From Candidatus Latescibacterota bacterium (lineage in GTDB: Bacteria > Latescibacterota > MVCY01 > DTYK01), in assembly GCA_012961925.1 (NCBI GenBank), contig DTYK01000074.1, forward strand, positions 1 through 11,066: 11,066 nucleotides of DNA, read 5' to 3'. The notes beneath the pieces were generated by a model, which was not told the DNA's origin, did not search any database, and worked only from the letters and a program-made list of their open reading frames with translations. This document shows positions 1-4,371 of the stretch, piece after piece; the first letter of the stretch is position 1; each line of letters starts with the position of its first letter. Made by a program: the position numbers and the translations under genes.

Positions 1-282
1 GGCGTTTTCGCTCAAGCCTTTTACGAAAAGGCTTGCCAAGGACAGCCCGAAGCCTTCGCCGAGACCGTCTTCGGCTCACGCCAGGAGCTAAGCCTTCAGG
101 TTTTCATCCCCGGATCTACAGGCTCAGTGATTCATCTTACCCACGATGAGATGCTAAAGCATAAACTCCGACCCGCCCTCCCTCCGGTCGGGCTCAGAGG
201 GACGGAAAAAGAGCGCTCCGTTGGCCGGACGGTCTTAACGGCTCAGGCCTGGCACTTCATCCTATACTACACCAAACGGTGA
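1..282 (+). CDS. Edge-truncated open frame of doubtful coding status
   Basis: Frame 1 of the plus strand is open from the window edge to a TGA at 280-282 (93 codons), with no start inside the window. I recognise no domain. Against coding: it runs opposite to all confident genes, a second plus frame is also open for about 150 nt, and the stretch is dense in inverted repeats (13-35, 48-58, 58-74, 168-191). For coding: all three minus frames are interrupted, and the 30-nt motif at 145-174, read as DEMLKHKLRP, recurs at 2991-3020 as DEMLKHGLRP with three of five changes at third codon positions. It could be the tail of a real gene or a repeat element that happens to be open. I lean towards the repeat element. 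Confidence 0.22.
   Translation, partial: GVFAQAFYEKACQGQPEAFAETVFGSRQELSLQVFIPGSTGSVIHLTHDEMLKHKLRPALPPVGLRGTEKERSVGRTVLTAQAWHFILYYTKR
13..35. repeat. Perfect 10-bp inverted repeat with 3-nt loop
   Basis: Arms CAAGCCTTTT (13-22) and AAAAGGCTTG (26-35) are exact reverse complements around ACG. No T-run follows the stem in either direction, so it is not a standard intrinsic terminator. Shorter palindromes follow at 48-58 (CGAAG-C-CTTCG) and 58-74 (GCCGA...TCGGC), making the first 75 nt unusually rich in dyad symmetry. Confidence 0.6.
145..174. repeat. Dispersed 30-nt motif, copy A
   Basis: This stretch matches 2991-3020 at 25 of 30 positions with no gap. Its core ATGCTAAAGCAT is a near-perfect palindrome. 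A heptamer GACGGAA follows both copies, at 201-207 here and 3029-3035 at copy B, so the homology may continue with an 18-nt length difference. Downstream a 6-bp stem, CCGACC (168-173) with GGTCGG (186-191), encloses a 12-nt loop. Both copies lie between genes, which suggests a dispersed repeat family in this genome. Only two copies can be seen. Confidence 0.5.
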
Positions 283-410
283 ACCCGACCCATCTTGCAT
301 TGAATGCTCTCCAAAAACTTGACATAAATTTTGAGACCCTGCCTTATGAAGATGGTTAAAGAGTTCCACTGCATTGGACCATCCGGTCCGGATGCCAGTT
401 CACCAGGTAC
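283..410. other. Intergenic stretch downstream of the exbD genes
   Basis: No gene is visible here. It holds the region just past the TAG of the last exbD-type gene. The main structure is the inverted repeat at 380-394. A canonical TTGACA hexamer at 319-324 on the plus strand has no convincing -10 box at 16-18 nt (nearest TTATGA at 19 nt), so I do not call a promoter. Confidence 0.5.
380..394. repeat. 7-bp perfect dyad just past the exbD stop
   Basis: CATCCGG and CCGGATG are exact reverse complements around one T. A competing dyad, GGACC (376-380) with GGTCC (385-389), overlaps it. It lies 17 nt beyond the TAG of the last gene of the ExbB/ExbD block, where a terminator would be expected. However, a one-base loop is too tight for a hairpin without opening the stem, and no U-tract follows on the minus strand. 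A protein-binding site or a Rho-assisted transcript end are alternatives. Confidence 0.4.
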
Positions 411-818
411 CTAATGCTCCCTCCTGGTTGCGAAGTTTATCCTCAAAGCCCCTGCCTTCTTCAACTCCTCCATGATGGCAGAGACAAGGCCATAGGAGGC
501 CTTACGATCGCACTTCAGCGACACTATGATCCTGGGGTTATTGGCCAGCTTCTCGTAGACCACCGACCGGACCTCAGGGAGTCTTACCGGCATATCATCA
601 ATGGATATCCTGCCGTCAGCCGTCACCCAGATGTAGGTGATGTTTCTCTTGGTCTCAATCCGCTGGATCTTCTGGGCCCAGGGGAGTTGGACCGGAAGCC
701 CCCTGTACCGGACGAAGACCGTAGATACCATGAAAAAGATAAGCAGTAGAAAGGCTATGTCCGCCATCGAACTGGTCGGAATAGATGTGCCGACCTTCAC
801 CCTGCGTTGGAACCTCAT
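411..818 (-). CDS. exbD: ExbD/TolR-family proton-channel subunit (second of a tandem pair)
   Basis: A 135-residue ExbD/TolR-type protein. A short basic cytoplasmic N-terminus (residues 1-15) precedes one membrane helix (about 20-38), then a periplasmic domain (about 45-130) rich in hydrophobic-alternating strands. The helix opens with MADIAFLLLIFF; Asp20 corresponds to the essential protonatable aspartate of ExbD/TolR. Length is usual for the family. ATG at 816-818 overlaps the TGA of the upstream exbD by 4 nt (ATGA), and GGAG lies about 8 nt before it, so translational coupling is likely. It should join the upstream ExbB-like protein in an inner-membrane complex that uses proton flow to drive an envelope process. 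Which process (TonB-type uptake, Tol-Pal-like or other) cannot be read from this window. Confidence 0.94.
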   Translation of the reverse strand: MRFQRRVKVGTSIPTSSMADIAFLLLIFFMVSTVFVRYRGLPVQLPWAQKIQRIETKRNITYIWVTADGRISIDDMPVRLPEVRSVVYEKLANNPRIIVSLKCDRKASYGLVSAIMEELKKAGALRINFATRREH

Positions 819-1222
819 GGTGACTGCTCCGGTGAAACGATGGATATGCGTCTTGCACCTGCCAGCTTCAACTCATCCAGGACATCGACAAAGACCCCGT
901 ATTCCGTTTCCGGGTCGGTCTCAAGGGAGATGATGAGCTTCTCATTCTCGGAGAGCCTCCTTTGTACCTTCTCCCTGAGCTGGGAGAGATTCACCATCTG
1001 ACCGTCACACATGATCTCCCCTATAGCGTTAACCCAGACGTAGCAAATGTTCCCTCTCGGGACCTCCGTAGTCTGTCCGGGCGTCGGAAGTGTCAATCCG
1101 ATCCCCCTGTCCATATCCATGGTGGTCGAAACCAGGAAGAAGATGAGGAGCAGAAAGGCTATGTCAGGCAGCGAACAGATAGGTATCTCTTCCTTAACCC
1201 GAAATCGCTTTCTGAACTTCAC
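815..1222 (-). CDS. exbD: ExbD/TolR-family proton-channel subunit (first of a tandem pair)
   Basis: A 135-residue paralogue of the next gene, with the same layout: basic N-terminus, one membrane helix (about 20-38) beginning LPDIAFLLLIFF with the conserved Asp20, then a periplasmic domain. Identity to its partner is high around the helix and low in the periplasmic part, so the two probably form distinct subunits or bind distinct partners. The start is GTG at 1220-1222, with AGGGGTGA about 6 nt upstream; no better start lies upstream in frame. It sits 102 nt after the ExbB-like gene and overlaps the next exbD by 4 nt. Two ExbDs per ExbB is a recurring arrangement in several Gram-negative phyla. 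Confidence 0.93.
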   Translation of the reverse strand: MKFRKRFRVKEEIPICSLPDIAFLLLIFFLVSTTMDMDRGIGLTLPTPGQTTEVPRGNICYVWVNAIGEIMCDGQMVNLSQLREKVQRRLSENEKLIISLETDPETEYGVFVDVLDELKLAGARRISIVSPEQSP

Positions 1223-1250
1223 TTTTTAATCACCCCTGAAGGTACCCCTC

Positions 1251-1319
1251 TTATTCCATCGTCAGCCTACGCTGAAGATCTGTAGACAGCGTCTCAAAAA
1301 CCTCTTTTCCAGCTTCCAT
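1251..1319 (-). CDS. Possible 22-codon leader or linker ORF between exbB and exbD
   Basis: The 102-nt gap between the ExbB-like gene and the first exbD contains a complete frame on the coding strand: ATG at 1317-1319, TAA at 1251-1253. The product MEAGKEVFETLSTDLQRRLT plus two residues is charged and helix-prone. There is no convincing Shine-Dalgarno (a GGA about 11 nt upstream only) and no homology I can name. It could be a translated spacer that couples exbD to exbB, a remnant of a longer ExbB C-terminus after a frameshift, or chance. It starts 5 nt after the exbB stop. Confidence 0.2.
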   Translation of the reverse strand: MEAGKEVFETLSTDLQRRLTME

Positions 1320-1324
1320 TGTAT

Positions 1325-2020
1325 CTATAATCCATAAGCCTTTCTGCTGTTATCCACCATTGCCCCGGATCCGTGCCTTCGAACTTCGGTTACGTTCGGT
1401 TTTGTCTCCTCCTCGTACCCAAGATCTAACAGGCTGTCAACAAGGGCTGAGGAGCTTTCCTCCATATCTATTACAAGTTTGTCGATCCGTGAGACGAAGA
1501 AGTTGTGAAATGCCTGCATGGGAATCGCTATGGACAGTCCTGCAGCGGTGGTTATGAGGGCCTCAGAGATCCCCGCCGCCACTATGCTCGGCTCTACATC
1601 TCCTCTCCGCGCAATGCCCTCAAAGGCCTTGATCATACCACTGACCGTGCCGAGGAAACCGAGCAGAGGGGCGATGCTGGCCACCGTGGATAGCCAGACC
1701 ATCCCTTTCTCTAAAAATGCGACCTCTACGGTTCCTGCATCCTCGATGGCTTTTTCCACCCTTTCTATCCCGCGACCCACCTTCGAGAGCCCCGCATGAA
1801 ATATGGATGCTACAGGTCCCCGGGTGTTGGCGCAGACCTGCAGGGCTTCCTCAACTCCGCCGTTTTTCAAGGTATACTGAACGGCCATAAAGAACTTCTC
1901 TGTGTTGATCGAAGCCCTTGACAAGGTCCACAGCCGCTCTAAGATCACAGCCACCCCTATCACGAGCGACACAAGGAGAGGCCACATAAACACTCCGCCT
2001 TTCTGGAAAAGCTCAACCAT
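1325..2020 (-). CDS. exbB: MotA/TolQ/ExbB-family proton channel protein
   Basis: A 231-residue inner-membrane protein of the MotA/TolQ/ExbB family, which forms the multimeric channel around ExbD helices. Three membrane helices are visible at about residues 10-30, 107-130 and 145-170. Between the first and second lies a charged cytoplasmic region (about 35-105). The family signature LGFLGTVSGM falls at 120-129 and the TT..G...AIP motif of helix 3 at about 157-167. After helix 3 an amphipathic segment precedes a polar tail (about 203-231) that looks dispensable. The start is ATG at 2018-2020 behind AGGGTGAGAG. The two exbD genes follow, so this is the channel of that set. A weak promoter-like pair (TTGTGA, 17 nt, TACAAC; 2039-2067 on the minus strand) lies just upstream. 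Assignment to ExbB rather than TolQ rests on the ExbD neighbours and is not certain. Confidence 0.93.
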   Translation of the reverse strand: MVELFQKGGVFMWPLLVSLVIGVAVILERLWTLSRASINTEKFFMAVQYTLKNGGVEEALQVCANTRGPVASIFHAGLSKVGRGIERVEKAIEDAGTVEVAFLEKGMVWLSTVASIAPLLGFLGTVSGMIKAFEGIARRGDVEPSIVAAGISEALITTAAGLSIAIPMQAFHNFFVSRIDKLVIDMEESSSALVDSLLDLGYEEETKPNVTEVRRHGSGAMVDNSRKAYGL

Positions 2021-2090
2021 CTCTCACCCTTTCTTTCTGTTGTAGTGTATGCCCGATCAGTTCACAAAGCTGCTGTTTCTGTTACATCAA

Positions 2091-2123
2091 TATCATAGAT
2101 AACATTGGCCCGTAGATACTACG
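2091..2123. promoter_or_regulatory. Paired palindromes upstream of exbB
   Basis: Two small dyads sit in the 141-nt gap before the ExbB-like gene: TATC-ATA-GATA (2091-2101) and CGTAG-ATA-CTACG (2111-2123). They share the central ATA, and their centres are 21 bp apart, about two helical turns. They lie just upstream of the weak promoter-like hexamers at 2039-2067. The arrangement would suit cooperative dimers, but the arms are short and chance is quite possible. Confidence 0.2.
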
Positions 2124-2161
2124 ACCACTGTCAGAACTCTCTCCCCCATCCATCGCGAAGC

Positions 2162-2929
2162 TTACGATGGTCCGACCCATCCTATTGACTTCTTTATGCC
2201 GGAAGATTCAAGGATTACTATTGGCTCAGCAGCCCTGGAGAGGGCACTCATTGTAGGGTAAATGGGCACGCCTGATGTCTCATCTATATAACCAACCCCA
2301 TTATCAGCTCTGATGCCGAAGTAATAGACACCCTGCTCAAGGCCGTAGATGTAAATGCGGGAAGGTTTCTGGGCAAGGACCCGTGTGACCAACATGCTCT
2401 CCCGGAACGCCTGATCCTCCGAGTAGTATATCCAGTATAGGTTCGTCAGGGTTGTGTCGGCCGGGGACCAGGAGAGCCTTACCGCCGGGGTGGTCTCACC
2501 GTAGACCTCTATCGTGTCATATGTCGCTTTAACATCCTCGGGTGCAAGGGCAATCCTCGCCAGATCCGGCGAAAAGTAAGAGACCCCTCCGCCCACCGTA
2601 AAGTTATACTCCTTCATCGTCCCGTAACCCTCCTTCGAAGCAGCAATGGTATAGACACCAGCTGGGACATTCTCTATCCTGTAGCTGCCGTCAACCCCTG
2701 TGGTGTCTCTGTACTCTGTCTTTTCAAGACGGATTACAACCCCTGAATGATCGGTGTTCCTCTGATAATAATCTTTCCAAAGCCTTATCTTCCCTTCGAT
2801 TGTACCGAGACCAACAGTCCCTGGCGGACCCATCGGGCCTTCCTCGCCTTTGATACAGCCGTTAAGCGTCGTCATGGTAAACAGCAGACCGCTGATGACT
2901 AATAAAGATGCAAGATTATCCTTCATCAT
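2162..2929 (-). CDS. Lipoprotein with collagen-like stub, carboxypeptidase-regulatory-like and FN3-like domains
   Basis: A 255-residue predicted lipoprotein. The N-terminus has a signal peptide ending in the lipobox LNGC, with Cys25 as the lipidated residue. A short collagen-like run follows (GEEGPMGPPG, about 28-37). Residues about 43-110 look like a carboxypeptidase-regulatory-like beta-sandwich (IEGKIRL...GVDGSYRIENVPAGVYTI...KEGY). Residues about 135-230 resemble a fibronectin type III domain (VRLSWSPAD...YGLEQGVYYFGIRADNGVG). No catalytic motif is visible, so a binding or scaffold role in the outer membrane or periplasm is likely. Two adjacent ATG codons can start it. GAGGTGA (2934-2940) is 4 nt from the first and 7 nt from the second, so the second (2924-2926) may be the true start, giving 254 residues. 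It sits between the glycosylasparaginase and ExbB genes, 90 and 141 nt away. Confidence 0.9.
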   Translation of the reverse strand: MMKDNLASLLVISGLLFTMTTLNGCIKGEEGPMGPPGTVGLGTIEGKIRLWKDYYQRNTDHSGVVIRLEKTEYRDTTGVDGSYRIENVPAGVYTIAASKEGYGTMKEYNFTVGGGVSYFSPDLARIALAPEDVKATYDTIEVYGETTPAVRLSWSPADTTLTNLYWIYYSEDQAFRESMLVTRVLAQKPSRIYIYGLEQGVYYFGIRADNGVGYIDETSGVPIYPTMSALSRAAEPIVILESSGIKKSIGWVGPS

Positions 2930-2990
2930 CTTCTCACCTCAATTATGTTTTATGGCTGAACCAGAGCTATAGGTGGCGCTGAGTCCGCGG

Positions 2991-3020
2991 GATGAAATGC
3001 TAAAACATGGACTTCGACCC
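2991..3020. repeat. Dispersed 30-nt motif, copy B
   Basis: Second copy of the motif at 145-174, matching at 25 of 30 positions. It abuts the stop codon of the glycosylasparaginase gene (TAG, complement of 3020-3022) and fills part of the 90-nt gap before the lipoprotein gene. The palindromic core is degenerate here (ATGCTAAAACAT). The plus strand also stays open through it from an ATG at 2973, but that frame then runs antisense to the asparaginase gene and is not credible as a gene. Confidence 0.5.
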
Positions 3021-4018
3021 TATAGGAGGACGGAATCCGCCTCTTTGAGGATGCCCATCTCCGGGGAGGCAACAGCGAATGAGAAGCCCTTCTTTATGGA
3101 GGCACCTCCCCATTGGCCATTCTTGTTCAGGGCTATAAGTCCTATCTGTACCCCTTTGTTCTTTGGATCCTTCGTTGTGATTCTTTTCAGGACCGCTTTA
3201 CAGGCCTCTTCTGGTGCCATACCGCTCCTCATATGCTCCACGACGAGGAAACTGGCACAGTACTTCAGTATCTCCTCGCCGAACCCAGTTGCTGACGCCC
3301 CTCCTACATCATTATCGACGTAGAGCCCTGCCCCGATAAGTGGAGAGTCCCCAACCCTGCCAGGAAGTTTCCACGCCAGCCCACTGGTGGAACAACCTGT
3401 TGCCAGATTCCCATTGAGATCCAGGGCGACCATACCTATCGTATCATGACTATCCCGCCTTGCCTTCCACTCCAACCAGTGCTGTTTGCTTTTTGGAGTC
3501 AGCAGGTTGGTCTTCTTAAAACCGTTCTTTAGCGCAAATCTCAACGCACCTTCTCCGACAAGCATCACGTGCGGGGTTAGTTCCATCACCTTTCTGGCTA
3601 CGGAGATAGGGTGCATTATCCTTTGAAGAGCTGCCACACTTCCTGCACGATGTCCCAACCCAGACATGATCGCGGCATCCAGTTCCACCACACCATCTGC
3701 ATTCGGCAGTCCCCCGTAGCCGACACTTCTGACATCCGGATCGGCCTCTATCACATTGATCCCCTTTTCGACGGCATCAAGGCAGGATTCACCGCGGCTG
3801 AGGATGGACATGGCCGTCTCATTTGCTTTCTCGCCAAAAGGCCAGGTGGATATCACTACAGGCCCTTGAAACTTACCCCTCATATGAGAACGATCGTTCG
3901 ACTGGGAGAACTTGAGGAGAGAGAGGACGGCAGCAACCCCTGACCTGGCCAAGACAGGCGCCAGCCCTAATCCAGCAGCTGCCTTCACGAAATTCCTCCG
4001 TGTTATCCGACGCCTCAA
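3020..4018 (-). CDS. Tat-exported N4-(beta-N-acetylglucosaminyl)-L-asparaginase (glycosylasparaginase)
   Basis: A 332-residue Ntn-hydrolase of the glycosylasparaginase family (EC 3.5.1.26 type), which cleaves the GlcNAc-Asn bond left after glycoprotein breakdown. Residues 1-35 form a twin-arginine signal (TRRNFVKAAAG). The mature part shows STWPFG (57-62; Trp59 matches the substrate-pocket Trp), DVRSVGYGGLPNADG (95-109), the autocleavage site HDTIGM with Thr193 as the expected nucleophile of the beta subunit, GRVGDSP (220-226) and ATGFGEE (243-249), which carry substrate-binding Arg, Asp, Thr and Gly of the family. Length is normal. The start is TTG at 4016-4018, with purine-rich GGTGG and GGAAG upstream; it places the Tat motif right at the N-terminus. 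It is first of a block leading to the lipoprotein and ExbB/ExbD genes. The exact substrate (glycosylated or plain isoaspartyl/asparaginyl) is inferred from the family. Confidence 0.93.
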   Translation of the reverse strand: MRRRITRRNFVKAAAGLGLAPVLARSGVAAVLSLLKFSQSNDRSHMRGKFQGPVVISTWPFGEKANETAMSILSRGESCLDAVEKGINVIEADPDVRSVGYGGLPNADGVVELDAAIMSGLGHRAGSVAALQRIMHPISVARKVMELTPHVMLVGEGALRFALKNGFKKTNLLTPKSKQHWLEWKARRDSHDTIGMVALDLNGNLATGCSTSGLAWKLPGRVGDSPLIGAGLYVDNDVGGASATGFGEEILKYCASFLVVEHMRSGMAPEEACKAVLKRITTKDPKNKGVQIGLIALNKNGQWGGASIKKGFSFAVASPEMGILKEADSVLL

Positions 4019-4052
4019 CTTCCACCACCTTCCTGAACCAGGAGAAGCAACA

Positions 4053-4061
4053 GGTTTAACC
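4053..4061. promoter_or_regulatory. GGTTTAACC palindrome in the glycosylasparaginase leader
   Basis: GGTT-T-AACC occurs 35 nt upstream of the TTG start of the glycosylasparaginase gene. It recurs at 4169-4177 inside a longer palindrome, CCGGTT-T-AACCGG (4167-4179). Each copy lies next to AAATCCGG, in opposite order. Two copies 116 nt apart could be operator sites or parts of one repeat family; the sequence does not decide. Confidence 0.25.
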
Positions 4062-4143
4062 CTAAATCCGGAAAATTAAACGCTGAAAAACACCGGAACT
4101 TCTTATCCATCTCAGCAAATCGAAGTTAGATCAGTTGATTGAG

Positions 4144-4356
4144 TGTTCATTCGGTATTTTTCAAATCCGGTTTAACCGGTCATACCTCAGGACACATAAA
4201 TTTTACCATATTTACCGGGCCTTGTCAAGGGATTTTCTTCCCGAGTTTCTGAAAAACCACGGAGTGCACGGAGGGAAATTATCTCCCTGCACTCTATCTA
4301 AACTCGGTGTCCTGGGTGGCTGTTTTCGATGTTCGTCTGGTATTTTCCGAATCTGG
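4144..4356. repeat. Two 27-nt direct repeats enclosing a decayed inverted repeat
   Basis: This fills most of the 353-nt gap between the glycosylasparaginase and metalloprotease genes; I see no gene in it. Positions 4144-4170 and 4330-4356 match at 21 of 27 positions without gaps, and all six differences are transitions. Between them lies an imperfect inverted repeat: CCACGGAGTGCACGGAG (4257-4273) against the complement of 4303-4319, 12 of 17 matching, with an inner hairpin AGGGA/TCCCT. The inner element resembles the CCACGGAG...CTCCGTGG repeats scattered in many bacterial genomes. The layout could be a degraded miniature mobile element or a repeat cluster past the metalloprotease stop. Confidence 0.5.
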
Positions 4357-4371
4357 GGTAGAACCTTCTTC

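Noticed and set aside
319..324. TTGACA hexamer on the plus strand as a promoter
   Set aside because: The nearest -10-like hexamer is at 19 nt and poor, and no plausible plus-strand gene follows.
380..394. Intrinsic terminator after the exbD genes
   Set aside because: The dyad has a one-base centre and no U-tract on the minus strand, so I record it only as an inverted repeat.
2973..3323. 116-codon plus-strand frame beginning in repeat copy B
   Set aside because: Beyond the repeat it is antisense to the glycosylasparaginase, whose conserved residues explain the sequence.
4144..4356. Possible CRISPR array
   Set aside because: Only two copies of the 27-nt repeat occur, 159 nt apart, with an inverted repeat between them and no cas gene; not a CRISPR layout.
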